Shown: positions 55,104-63,944 of the stretch, one piece after another
Layout of the letters: the number at the start of each line of letters is the position of its first letter
Position numbering within the stretch: the stretch's first letter is position 1
Origin: Cyclobacteriaceae bacterium
GTDB lineage: Bacteria; Bacteroidota; Bacteroidia; Cytophagales; Cyclobacteriaceae
Direction of reading: 5' to 3'
Assembly: GCA_019638355.1 (NCBI GenBank)
Contig: JAHBTY010000002.1
Location: 635,001 to 699,000, forward strand
Length of the DNA: 64,000 nucleotides
The notes under the pieces: generated by a model
Told to the model about the DNA's origin: nothing
What the model saw: the letters and a program-made list of their open reading frames with translations, nothing else
Database searches by the model: none
Translations under genes and position numbers: made by a program

Positions 55104-55901
55104 CTATTTCACTACCTCAATCAACTTTTCAAAGACTTGTTTCAACACAGCTCTGATTTTTTCTGCGCGCACTTTATCGTATTTTTTTTCAGCATCATCC
55201 ATGTAATTGATCTTCGTCATTTCCAATTGCAGGGCATGCCTATTCTTTAATGGTTTACCATAATGGCGGGTAATATAACCACCTTTAAAGGGATAATTAT
55301 GGGCCACGGTGTAGCCACTGTTCTTCAGCACTGCTAACGCAGTATCGATAAAATTTTGCGCGGCCGAAACACCATCCGCATCGCCTAAAATCAAATCCGG
55401 AAATTTTTCTTTGTGGATGGTAGGTACCACGTGTCGGATCGAATGGCAATCCCATAACAAAACTTTGCCAAACTTGCGCCTGCGCTGGGTAAGTAGTTCT
55501 TTTACTTTGGCATGATAGGGTTGATAGTACAATTCCTTTCTGCGCTTCATTTCAGGTAACTCCACCTCTTGTCGTTCATCTTTGTAAATGTTCTCACCTA
55601 AAAATGTAGTAGCAGGGCAAAGCGGAGTTATAATTCGTCCATCCTTGTACAAGGGTTTACTAAAAGGATCGCGGTTAAGATCAATTACCCAGCGACTATA
55701 GTTAGCGGTTATCATAGTAATACCCATAGCCGGAGCAAAGTCATATAGAATTTGTACAAACCAATCGGTATCGTCCGGAGCTTTGATCATGGAAGGTTTA
55801 TACTGGCTTTTCAATTCATCCGGAAAAGCGGTGCCACAGTGAGGAACACTGATAATTATAGGTACTTCCTGCGCAGTGGCCGGGTGAATAGTATAAACCA
55901 T
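55104..55901 (-). CDS. hutG: N-formylglutamate deformylase/amidohydrolase
   Basis: A 265-residue enzyme that hydrolyses N-formyl-glutamate to glutamate and formate, following HutF. Family motifs are IISVPHCGTAFPDEL at the N terminus, RWVIDLNRDPFSKPLY, and VLLWDCHSIRHVVP with metal-site Asp and His. The start overlaps the stop of a small upstream frame by 1 bp (TAATG). It belongs to the run that begins with DinB and PBP4. Confidence 0.85.
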   Translation of the reverse strand: MVYTIHPATAQEVPIIISVPHCGTAFPDELKSQYKPSMIKAPDDTDWFVQILYDFAPAMGITMITANYSRWVIDLNRDPFSKPLYKDGRIITPLCPATTFLGENIYKDERQEVELPEMKRRKELYYQPYHAKVKELLTQRRRKFGKVLLWDCHSIRHVVPTIHKEKFPDLILGDADGVSAAQNFIDTALAVLKNSGYTVAHNYPFKGGYITRHYGKPLKNRHALQLEMTKINYMDDAEKKYDKVRAEKIRAVLKQVFEKLIEVVK

Positions 55902-56010
55902 TACTTTTTGTTTTTAAATTTTGATGCCGCTTGCTCTGCAGTCATTGCCTTTATTAAATTCTCTTCTGCAACTTTAATCTGTTGATTCAATTGGTCTGTC
56001 AACTTCATTA
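55901..56010 (-). CDS. Short coiled-coil ORF, possible degenerate copy of its neighbour
   Basis: From ATG 56010 the product is 35 residues (MKLTDQLNQQIKVAEENL), but the frame is open for 62 codons up to 56089 with no ATG. The longer frame includes IAFELQLKNEELMKL, which parallels IAFDATQQKDELEKL of the adjacent 78-residue protein, so it looks like a duplicated unit that lost its start and membrane anchor. Its stop overlaps the hutG start (TAATG). It may serve translational coupling only. Confidence 0.4.
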
Positions 56011-56075
56011 ACTCTTCATTTTTGAGTTGTAACTCAAATGCTATTTCCTCTGAATTTTCATGATGATTCCGTTTT

Positions 56076-56312
56076 CTATTTACAATTCTTCAATTGCTCT
56101 TCGCAAATAGTGCGTTGCACTAAGGCTTCCTGCTGCGCCAACTCTGCCATCTTCTGAAACTCTTCTGCACGCACACGGTATTCAGAAGCTAACTTCTCCA
56201 ACTCATCTTTTTGTTGAGTTGCATCAAATGCAATCTTTCGCTGCTGAAATCCATATCCAAGGCTTAGTACAACTAACAGCGTAAGACCTACTACCAACAC
56301 ATTTTTGTTCAC
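56076..56312 (-). CDS. Small membrane-anchored coiled-coil protein
   Basis: A 78-residue protein starting at GTG 56312. One hydrophobic helix (about residues 4-22, VLVVGLTLLVVLSLGYGF) precedes a highly charged heptad region (KDELEKLASEYRVRAEEFQKMAELAQ) and a C-terminal Cys pair (CEEQLKNC). The start overlaps the stop of the GH3 gene by 4 bp. I do not recognise a family; the partner may be the GH3 enzyme. Confidence 0.65.
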   Translation of the reverse strand: MNKNVLVVGLTLLVVLSLGYGFQQRKIAFDATQQKDELEKLASEYRVRAEEFQKMAELAQQEALVQRTICEEQLKNCK

Positions 56313-57538
56313 GATGTTTTGCGTTTAGATTTTTTCTTCGATTTTTTTTCAGGCTCCAATACCTGTTGCTCAGGCACAAGTGGCTTAACAGATGCCTCAG
56401 CCTGCACCTTCAACTCATTTTGCAGTTTCGCAATCTCAGCTTTGTATGCGGCAACATCGCGGTTGCCCATTCGCGCTTTCAGTTGAAGTATTCGTTGAAA
56501 CGATTCATCGATGCGTGCCTGAGAAACCTGTCCGCTTTGAACTAACTTTTTTATGATGGCATGTACTTTATCTACAGTACGTTCATCACTGCCGGCAATG
56601 TTATTCGAAAAACACATCACATCCACACCGGCATTAATGGCTAACCGAATGGATTCTTCTAATCCGAAATTTTTGGAGATCGCATGCATTTGCATATCAT
56701 CCGAAAACACCACGCCATTAAATCCTAATCGCTTACGCAGAATACCATCCAATATGTCGGTTGACAAAGTGCCTGGTAATCCTTTGGCATCTAAATTTTT
56801 GTTTACGATGTGGGAAGTCATAACCGCATCTACATAGCCGGAATCAAGCATTAATTGATAAGGCCTTAACTCGCGTTCACTCCAGGTAGTTGTAACATCG
56901 GCCACACCAAAGTGTGTATCTTCCTTAGAGCTGCCGTGGCCGGGAAAATGTTTAAGCGAAGTAAGTACACCGTATTTACGATGCATCTTTACAACTTCTT
57001 TCGCCATCATGGCTACGGTATCTTCGTTGGCAGAATAAGCACGTTCAGGCTTATAGATTACGGTATTCTGGGTAATAGCCAAATCAACGCAGGGTGCAAA
57101 GTTTACATTAAAACCAAGACCAGCCAATGTAGCTGCTGTGGCATCTGCGTAAAACCGAACCGAGTCTAACGATTTTGATTTGCCCAATGCAGCTGCCGAT
57201 ACTGATCGTGTAAATCCATATTTCTCTTTCAGCCGGTTTACTTTACCCCCTTCCTGATCGATGCAAATAAACAACGGTATCGATGCCGCTTTCTGATACG
57301 TCCACGTCATGTTTTTTACCGAAGCAAATGCATTGGGTTTATTGGGAATATTCTTCTCAAAGAAAATTAATGCGCCTACTTTTCCTTTCTTCACTTCATC
57401 CAGCACCAACGGATCTAGTTCGGCTTTTGGCATACCAATCAAAATCATCTGGCCGATTTTTATATCTAATAAATCGGGGGCTTGTGCCCACGCTGTCATA
57501 AAACCAAAACATAAAATCCCTAACAACACTCGCTTCAT
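56309..57538 (-). CDS. Glycoside hydrolase family 3 beta-N-acetylhexosaminidase (NagZ-like)
   Basis: A 409-residue protein with signal peptide (about residues 1-19). The catalytic TIM barrel carries FICIDQEGGKVNRL, the NagZ signature KHFPGHGSSKEDTHFG with the catalytic His, and VVFSDDMQMHAISKNFG with the nucleophile Asp. The C-terminal tail is Lys-rich (KKSKKKSKRKTS). Export argues for a periplasmic peptidoglycan-trimming role rather than the cytosolic recycling role of E. coli NagZ. It sits 15 bp after PBP4, supporting a cell-wall operon. Confidence 0.88.
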   Translation of the reverse strand: MKRVLLGILCFGFMTAWAQAPDLLDIKIGQMILIGMPKAELDPLVLDEVKKGKVGALIFFEKNIPNKPNAFASVKNMTWTYQKAASIPLFICIDQEGGKVNRLKEKYGFTRSVSAAALGKSKSLDSVRFYADATAATLAGLGFNVNFAPCVDLAITQNTVIYKPERAYSANEDTVAMMAKEVVKMHRKYGVLTSLKHFPGHGSSKEDTHFGVADVTTTWSERELRPYQLMLDSGYVDAVMTSHIVNKNLDAKGLPGTLSTDILDGILRKRLGFNGVVFSDDMQMHAISKNFGLEESIRLAINAGVDVMCFSNNIAGSDERTVDKVHAIIKKLVQSGQVSQARIDESFQRILQLKARMGNRDVAAYKAEIAKLQNELKVQAEASVKPLVPEQQVLEPEKKSKKKSKRKTS

Positions 57539-57553
57539 TTCTAAAAAATAAGA

Positions 57554-58834
57554 TTAGTACTTTGTATAAATCGTAAACAAAATTTCTTCCATGCGTTTTC
57601 GCACTTCATTTGTGGGGGCAAGGTAGTTATTATTCATGAAGCTAAAGATAAGAACCTTGCCTTTGCGCGTTACAAGATACCCGCTCAGAATATGATTATT
57701 ACTTAAGGTTCCGGTTTTACCGAAAACATAGGGCGTTTCGTTTTTATACCAGTTTTTAATAGTACCACTCTTACCACCCACCGCCAGTAAGCTAAAAAGT
57801 CGTTCTTGTGGGACAAGTGTATAAATTTTATCCCAAAGCACTGCCACTGATCGTGGCGTAAATAAATTGTAGCGTGAAAGCCCTGATCCATCTACCCATC
57901 GGGGTTTATCGGGTAAATCGGTCAACCATTTTTCGGTTACAAACTTAATGGCGATGCTTTCTTTCAACGAATCGCTAACTACCGCTGCACATTGCAACAA
58001 TAATTGTTCAGCAATAAAGTTATCACTCTCCTGCATCATTACTTTAAACAAACTATCAACCGGAACGCTTTTTAATGTCTTCGCTTCTGCTGAAAGTAAA
58101 AGCGCAGCTTCTGCTACTTCGCGTTTAAGTGTATCGCTTAACAGATCAATCACCACATCGGTTGTACTTCGAAAAGGAATAGTCCATTCGCCACTTGACT
58201 TTGCTCCGGTAAAATAAGTAAGTTGGTTATCGTCCAACCCACGCATTACTACTTCGCGATCGCGTTGCTGATTGGCAACCGTAAAGTGCTCCATAAAATA
58301 TGCAGGCGTAGTAGAAAATTCATCGCCTGTTTTTTTCACTTCCACCAGGTTGCCATAAACTGGAAGGGCCGATCGTTCAGCAGAATAGTATGAATCATAA
58401 TCACTCAACGCCCACCCGGGGCCCAAGGGTTCGGTGTAAAAATTTGTGGCCGAGAAATAAAGCTTTCCTGGAAACGACTGCAAAAAACGAAAAGCGTTGT
58501 CGGATTGATGAACCTGTTTGTATAGAAATGAAGGATCGCCCATGCCCCAAAAAATCAACGAATCGCCCATAGGCAAATAGCGGAGGGTGGTTACCGAATC
58601 GCCCAGTAGATTAAGGCCGGCATAGAATGTAAATATTTTTGTGTTGGAAGCTGGGGTAAAATATTTATCGGATTGGTGTTCGATCAGGAATTTTTTCAAT
58701 TGTGGATCGTACAAAGCAAAACCTACATGGTGTTGTAGTTTTTTTTCGGACTGCGTTATTTGTTTTAAAATAACACGGCCTGGTGCGCATGCTCCTAATG
58801 CGACAAGCCAAAAAATAAAAACCACAAGCCTCAT
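57554..58834 (-). CDS. dacB: D-alanyl-D-alanine carboxypeptidase/endopeptidase (PBP4, peptidase S13)
   Basis: A 426-residue lipoprotein starting at ATG 58834 with a lipobox (VALGAC). The three penicillin-binding motifs are present: SNTK (the Ser-x-x-Lys nucleophile), ESDN (Ser-x-Asn), and GKTGT (Lys-Thr-Gly). The enzyme trims or cuts peptidoglycan cross-links. It follows the DinB gene closely and precedes the GH3 gene by 15 bp, a pairing that makes sense for wall remodelling. Confidence 0.9.
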   Translation of the reverse strand: MRLVVFIFWLVALGACAPGRVILKQITQSEKKLQHHVGFALYDPQLKKFLIEHQSDKYFTPASNTKIFTFYAGLNLLGDSVTTLRYLPMGDSLIFWGMGDPSFLYKQVHQSDNAFRFLQSFPGKLYFSATNFYTEPLGPGWALSDYDSYYSAERSALPVYGNLVEVKKTGDEFSTTPAYFMEHFTVANQQRDREVVMRGLDDNQLTYFTGAKSSGEWTIPFRSTTDVVIDLLSDTLKREVAEAALLLSAEAKTLKSVPVDSLFKVMMQESDNFIAEQLLLQCAAVVSDSLKESIAIKFVTEKWLTDLPDKPRWVDGSGLSRYNLFTPRSVAVLWDKIYTLVPQERLFSLLAVGGKSGTIKNWYKNETPYVFGKTGTLSNNHILSGYLVTRKGKVLIFSFMNNNYLAPTNEVRKRMEEILFTIYTKY

Positions 58835-58839
58835 AAATT

Positions 58840-59349
58840 TCAACCCAGGTACCGCTCCTTTAAAATATTACAATGATGCGTTTCATGACCGGCAATGATA
58901 AAACCCAGTGCTACTACCGAAAGCTCATTGTTGTTGGCTACTCCTTTGCGGGATAACATATCGGGTGTAAAGCCTTCAAACAGATCGATTGTTGTTGAGC
59001 GAAGGTGAGCCATCTCAGCAGCAATTTTCTGGAGCGATCGGCCCGCTGCATTTGCCTGGGGTGCGTAATCGTTTTCCTCCCAACCTGCCAGTGGAGTTTT
59101 ATCATTTCGCGCAAAGCGCAATGCCCGGTATGCAAAAATACGTTCGGCATCTATCATGTGGCACAACAATTCGCGAATAGTCCATTTATCTTTGGCATAG
59201 CGAAAATCCTTTTTAGCATCGGGTATGGTATGCAGTAACTCCAGCGTACGATGACCCGAGATACGAAGTGCCTGAATCAAATCAGTTTCTTCAACCTGCT
59301 TTACATAGTTTTTATAGAAATGCGGAACGGTATCGAGATTCAACAACAT
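58840..59349 (-). CDS. DinB-family (DfsB) four-helix protein
   Basis: A 169-residue helical-bundle protein. The metal-binding His pattern of the DinB fold is visible: IRELLCHMIDAERIFAYRAL in the second helix, and FIIAGHETHHCNILKERYL near the C terminus with a His triad. DinB-like enzymes include thiol-dependent transferases; the substrate is unknown. It is the first gene of the cell-wall run. Confidence 0.87.
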   Translation of the reverse strand: MLLNLDTVPHFYKNYVKQVEETDLIQALRISGHRTLELLHTIPDAKKDFRYAKDKWTIRELLCHMIDAERIFAYRALRFARNDKTPLAGWEENDYAPQANAAGRSLQKIAAEMAHLRSTTIDLFEGFTPDMLSRKGVANNNELSVVALGFIIAGHETHHCNILKERYLG

Positions 59350-59354
59350 AGCAA

Positions 59355-60083
59355 TCAGAATTCAGTGAATAATTTTTCAGCCAGATCGGTTTCTACTTTC
59401 ACATCTTTCGGCCCACCGCCATTACTGCGATTACCCGATAATAAAATTTCATTTTGCTTCTGATAGTTGTCGAACGGTAAAATAAATGCAGCTTCATTAC
59501 TGGCTGCCGGATAAAACGACCAGTACCGAACCAGCTTTGCACTTTTATCTACAAATAATTTATAGCGACCGGTAGTAGAATCTTTTGGTATAACTACCAG
59601 TGAATTATAGCGCTGCCTGGCCAGTGTATCTTCGCCCATGTATTGCAACGAAAAATCTTTACTCTTGGTAAGAAAGGGTAATGCCAATTCGTACAAGGCT
59701 CTTGAAAAGGTTGTATTCATAATCATTGCCTTGGCAGGATCATCAGTGCTGCTAACCTGCGCTTTTGCTTCGCCTGTAGCTAAATTTATAAGGGTAACGG
59801 AAGCATCGCTTTGATCTTCCACGCGGGCACGCTTTTTCTGTTTATCCCAATAATACGTAACCAATCCATCAGCCGATTTCCAGGTAATATAATGTACTTT
59901 ATCCCAATTGCTGCGACCGCCCAAGGCATGCATTACACTATCGGCAAGTTGAATAGCCGCTGGATCGGACGCTGCCGCATCAAAGCCAGCATCAGGTGGA
60001 TTTTGACTTGAAATTTCGTTGGCTTTTTTTGATGAGCAACTGATTAGTAAGCCAACAATAAACAGGAATACCCACGCTCTCAT
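59355..60083 (-). CDS. Lipoprotein of unknown function
   Basis: A 242-residue lipoprotein with lipobox LLISCS. The N-terminal third has a helix-strand pattern (ADSVMHALGGRSNWDKVHYITWKS) recalling the MlaA/LolA-like or outer-membrane sorting lipoproteins of Bacteroidota; the rest alternates strands (YYWDKQKKRARVEDQ, RQRYNSLVVIPKDSTTGRYKLFVD). That likeness to a LolA/LolB fold is a guess. It lies 5 bp upstream of the DinB gene on the same strand. Confidence 0.68.
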   Translation of the reverse strand: MRAWVFLFIVGLLISCSSKKANEISSQNPPDAGFDAAASDPAAIQLADSVMHALGGRSNWDKVHYITWKSADGLVTYYWDKQKKRARVEDQSDASVTLINLATGEAKAQVSSTDDPAKAMIMNTTFSRALYELALPFLTKSKDFSLQYMGEDTLARQRYNSLVVIPKDSTTGRYKLFVDKSAKLVRYWSFYPAASNEAAFILPFDNYQKQNEILLSGNRSNGGGPKDVKVETDLAEKLFTEF

Positions 60084-60238
60084 AGATGGATGGTTTTGGT
60101 GATGTGTGAAGGTAGTTAAAAAGAGGTTGCCTCAAAAGTGGCAATTATAATAGCATTAAATCGGTAATTGCGACTTACATGGCAAACCATGTACAATTGG
60201 CTTTATTTATCAACATTCACGTGGCTAAGGAGTTTACT

Positions 60239-60628
60239 TTATAAAGGGTAACCTATCTCCCAGATATGTCCAAATGGGTCTTTTAGTTTGCCTATTCTCC
60301 AATCTTCTTCTGTAGTCATTGGGCAAATTACAATAGCGCCAAGAGCGGTTGCCTTTTCAAATAATTGGTCGGCATTTTTTGTTTGTAATATTATTCTTAC
60401 CGGACTGCCTGAGTTTTGATCCGGACTTAAATTGCCATTGTGCGGCTCTTCGTCCCCAACATAAAACTCAGCCTTTTCAATTTCAATTACCGATGAAATT
60501 TTATTCTCAGGCATACTAAATCGTTTCGTTTCATTTGCTCCAAATGCTTTGGTATAAAATTCTATAGCCCGTCTTCCATTGTTTACAGTCAAGAAGGGTT
60601 TAACGGTTGTGTAATTTTGCTCTGTCAT
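60239..60628 (-). CDS. VOC-family (PhnB/glyoxalase-fold) protein
   Basis: A 129-residue protein of the vicinal-oxygen-chelate fold: VKPFLTVNNGRRAIEFYTKAFGANE at the start, ISSVIEIEKAEFYVGDEEP, then NADQLFEKATALGAIVICPM, and DPFGHIWEIGYPL with the usual Gly-His at the end. The PhnB-like branch often lacks proven activity. It stands alone between two gene-free gaps of 150-210 bp. Confidence 0.85.
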   Translation of the reverse strand: MTEQNYTTVKPFLTVNNGRRAIEFYTKAFGANETKRFSMPENKISSVIEIEKAEFYVGDEEPHNGNLSPDQNSGSPVRIILQTKNADQLFEKATALGAIVICPMTTEEDWRIGKLKDPFGHIWEIGYPL

Positions 60629-60839
60629 GAAATAATTATTTAATTAACATCAACATAAAATACGGTTTTACATTTCGGTTAAAAGACTGATAAATAAAAT
60701 CAACTTCAGTTTTTCATTTGACCAAAATGGAAAGGCTGTAAAACAAAGTCAACCATCTTGTTGCGAATTATTTACTGCTCCCATATTCGTTTTTAATTTC
60801 TTAGTTAAAAAAATCTTTTTACCCTATCGATGGAGAGGT

Positions 60840-61295
60840 TTATTCTACTCTTATAATTGTTGCTTGTCGCGCTATTATCGACCAGCTATTATTGGAGTAC
60901 TTCCACACGTGTGTAAACCTTCGTGTTACCAGTTTGCCGGCATTCATTTGTTTTCCCTGAGGCCTAATCGTTTCCCCACCCATCACAATTGCAATATTGT
61001 CGTTAAAGGAAATTTTCTCAATTTCTCTTTCAAAGGATAAATAGTTTAGATTACCGGACCGAAGTTGTGATTTAGCTCCATCAACAGTACCTACAACATT
61101 AGCCGGAGTATTTACAATCATTTTGTCGGACCAGATTTTTCCATAAAGAGTTAGCGAGTCAGATTTCAAGACAGATTCTCTTTCAAGATTCTCTAGCCTT
61201 CTTATTTCGAGTTCTCGCGGGTCCTGCGATTGGGCATACTTAAAAGTAATTATTACAATAAGTAATAGTAAAAATGAATTGGTGAGTTGTTTCAT
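60840..61295 (-). CDS. Secreted NTF2-like (DUF4440-type) protein
   Basis: A 151-residue protein with signal peptide (about residues 1-22). The NTF2/SnoaL pattern is RRLENLERESVLKSDSLTLYGKIWSDKMIVNTPANVV at the start, NLNYLSFEREIEKISFNDNIAIVMG in the middle, and VTRRFTHVWKYSNNSWSIIARQATII at the end. Such small cone-shaped folds bind diverse ligands; the function is unknown. Confidence 0.8.
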   Translation of the reverse strand: MKQLTNSFLLLLIVIITFKYAQSQDPRELEIRRLENLERESVLKSDSLTLYGKIWSDKMIVNTPANVVGTVDGAKSQLRSGNLNYLSFEREIEKISFNDNIAIVMGGETIRPQGKQMNAGKLVTRRFTHVWKYSNNSWSIIARQATIIRVE

Positions 61296-61460
61296 GGCAT
61301 TGATTTTTTGATTAAGATTAGATCACTAGAAAATGAGTAAGAGCATTTCGTATGTCGAATCAGTTTACCCGATCCCGGCTACCCACTATCAAACAAATTA
61401 AACCTGGAACTATAATGTTAAGTACAACCATGTTGAAAAATAAAAGCATGCGGTAGCTGA

Positions 61461-63944
61461 CTATTTATCCTTATCCCAAATATGCCTGATGCGGTATTTA
61501 CCCTCCACGTATTTCATCATGGCATCGCGCGCAAAAATTTCTACCGGAAAAATAGCCAGCGCTACAAAAACCTGTATAATAAAATCGATAACAGGCGATG
61601 TTTTAAGTCCGATTAATGAACTGATAGCAGTTTGCAGAAACTGTACCAGCATAACAATAGTAAGTAACGACAAAATCTGGCTTACGAACCGATAGCGTGT
61701 ATTGGCGCGACCCAGCCGCAGGGATAGTGCTACTAACAAACTAAATACAGAAAACTCCAATGCATAAAACCACCACCGTTGCCAATAGGGTGGTAAAACT
61801 CTAAAGGCTATCTGTTCTACTTTCGATTCGTTACCCAGTAAATCGCGCGACTGAACCATTAACTGATATTTACCCGGTGGTAAATATGAAAAAGGAACTT
61901 GATTATTGGATGCAGACCAGGCCGACCATTCGGTATTTAATCCCTTAACCTGATACCGATATTGTGTTAAGTTTAAACCCAGGTAAGCAGGTTGTATAAA
62001 CTCAAACGTAATAGCACCCTGATGTTCTTCCACTTCAATCTGATCGGCCAGGTTAATTTCCTGGCCTTTAATTTCGCGCAGGTAAAGTGGATAGTTAGTG
62101 GCCGTTCCGGCCACTGTTCCTGAAAAGCGATACAATTCATTGGAAGCCGTAATTACCCACAGATTATTGGCAGCCTGATCGGGCGCGAGGTAGCGCAGGT
62201 TCGGAAACATACCCAGCCACTCTAACTTGAGTGACTGCACCCTACTGTCAACCGTACGCCAGCGGGTACCATCGTGAAACCAGAAATAACCGCCTGAAGC
62301 AAAGTATTTACGAGGGCCTGGTAGCGAATCAAATTTTACAAAAGCCGCCTTATGATCGTAAATGCTAAACTGACCCGATGCGGCCACATAAACTTCATTA
62401 CCATAAGCAAGACCAACGGTTTCATCTTGCGATGGATTGCGAATAGCGATGGATTCTATCTCAGTAATTTCACCCTCTATTGTTTCAACTTTGTAAATGT
62501 GTGTTTTTCCGCATAGCCAAACATTCTCAAGCCGATCTTCAAAGGCATGACTGATGGGTTCGTGAATAGAATCTAACAAAAATGTTTCTTGCCAGTTTGC
62601 TCCAACCCGATTCAATGTTTTGGTCTGTTGCGCAGTGCCCACAATTAATTGTTGTAAGGATGGTGAAAAGAAAACGGTGCGCACAGAACCTGTTAACACT
62701 GTTCTTGAAGTTAGCCCTTCTACTTCAAACACTCCGCTTACCCCGGCAGCTATCAGTTTATTGTTTACAATAACAAGTTGGGTAACCTTACCATCAATAC
62801 CTGCAATGCGTTTGTAAACATAACCTGGTTCTTCAGCCTCTGCATTTATGGTTGGCTGTGTGCTTCTGTGTCCCCGACTTGCTATTTCGGTGCGAGGAGA
62901 AGTGCTTACAGTTGCTTGCACCAATTCAAACAACCCCAGTGTAGTACCCACAAAAACATTTCCATTAAAAGTTTGAGCACATAATAAATTTCCGGCCAGG
63001 CCTGGGAAATGATCGAACGAACGGAAAGGCACTTGTGGTGCAATTCGGGTAAAACCATATTCGTGCGATACCCACAAGCCTTCATTGCCATCGGCTAACA
63101 AAGCATACACTTCATTATCGGGCAAACCATTTAAATAATCTACTATCTGTTCGGTTTCGCCTGTGCTTGCATTTACAAAAATTACTCCGCCCTTTAAGGT
63201 GCCAAGCGCAATCAGGTTATCGTTAACCCACGCACCGGAGGTTAGTGTATGCTTTGCCAGATAGCTACTATCTTTTAATTCAAGTTTGCGCGCCTTACTA
63301 TTTTCCAACATGAACACGTGATTATCATCCATGCCCAACAAAGTAGCCTTCCCTGCATCTGCAAAAACCAGATTAGCGGGAATAAATGAAACCGGAACTA
63401 GTTTTTGATCCTGAACTTTTTGCAAACCTTTGTTCGATGAACGCACGTATATTTCATCGCTAATAGTAAAGAGTTCAGAAAATGTACCGTTAGAATCATC
63501 TTTAATAGTCCAGCTTATTTGATTGGTTCGTGGATCGAACGCCATCAGTTGATCGGCTGCAAGAAAGAGAACGAGATCGCCCGAAATACCAACCCCGATA
63601 AAATTCCCTTCGATAAGCGATATGTAAGTTCGGTGGACTTCAAATTTTTTATTCAGCTTACCGCCACCTGCAACCCCGGCCACATACACATCGGCACCTT
63701 TGGTTGCAATTGCCTGTACAGCACCGGGCACTTCAACCTCGCTCCAGTTTTTTCCATCAAACTCCAATATGCCCTGGCGGTTGGCAAAGTAAAGTTCACC
63801 ATGATCATCTTGCAGCATAAAGCGGCTACGAAAATCGATGCGGTCATCGGGTGGTGTAAAGTGCGATACATAGTATGTGCCCGTTTGGGCTTGCAAAAAA
63901 TACGAAGCGAAAAGCAACGCGAGCAGGCTAAAAAATTTATGCAT
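61461..63944 (-). CDS. Two-component-regulator-type propeller and Y_Y_Y protein without a kinase
   Basis: An 827-residue protein with signal peptide (about residues 1-19). It has an N-terminal Reg_prop-like beta-propeller (GELYFANRQGILEFDGKNW, DNEVYALLADGNEGLWVSHEYGFTRI) and a Y_Y_Y domain (RYQVKGLNTEWSAWSASNNQVPFSYLPPGKYQLMVQSRD). It ends with three or four membrane helices (WWFYALEFSVFSLLVALSL and two later). The hybrid two-component proteins of Bacteroidota continue with a histidine kinase after the first helix; here the chain ends instead with more helices. It may be a receptor that signals through another protein. Confidence 0.82.
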   Translation of the reverse strand: MHKFFSLLALLFASYFLQAQTGTYYVSHFTPPDDRIDFRSRFMLQDDHGELYFANRQGILEFDGKNWSEVEVPGAVQAIATKGADVYVAGVAGGGKLNKKFEVHRTYISLIEGNFIGVGISGDLVLFLAADQLMAFDPRTNQISWTIKDDSNGTFSELFTISDEIYVRSSNKGLQKVQDQKLVPVSFIPANLVFADAGKATLLGMDDNHVFMLENSKARKLELKDSSYLAKHTLTSGAWVNDNLIALGTLKGGVIFVNASTGETEQIVDYLNGLPDNEVYALLADGNEGLWVSHEYGFTRIAPQVPFRSFDHFPGLAGNLLCAQTFNGNVFVGTTLGLFELVQATVSTSPRTEIASRGHRSTQPTINAEAEEPGYVYKRIAGIDGKVTQLVIVNNKLIAAGVSGVFEVEGLTSRTVLTGSVRTVFFSPSLQQLIVGTAQQTKTLNRVGANWQETFLLDSIHEPISHAFEDRLENVWLCGKTHIYKVETIEGEITEIESIAIRNPSQDETVGLAYGNEVYVAASGQFSIYDHKAAFVKFDSLPGPRKYFASGGYFWFHDGTRWRTVDSRVQSLKLEWLGMFPNLRYLAPDQAANNLWVITASNELYRFSGTVAGTATNYPLYLREIKGQEINLADQIEVEEHQGAITFEFIQPAYLGLNLTQYRYQVKGLNTEWSAWSASNNQVPFSYLPPGKYQLMVQSRDLLGNESKVEQIAFRVLPPYWQRWWFYALEFSVFSLLVALSLRLGRANTRYRFVSQILSLLTIVMLVQFLQTAISSLIGLKTSPVIDFIIQVFVALAIFPVEIFARDAMMKYVEGKYRIRHIWDKDK

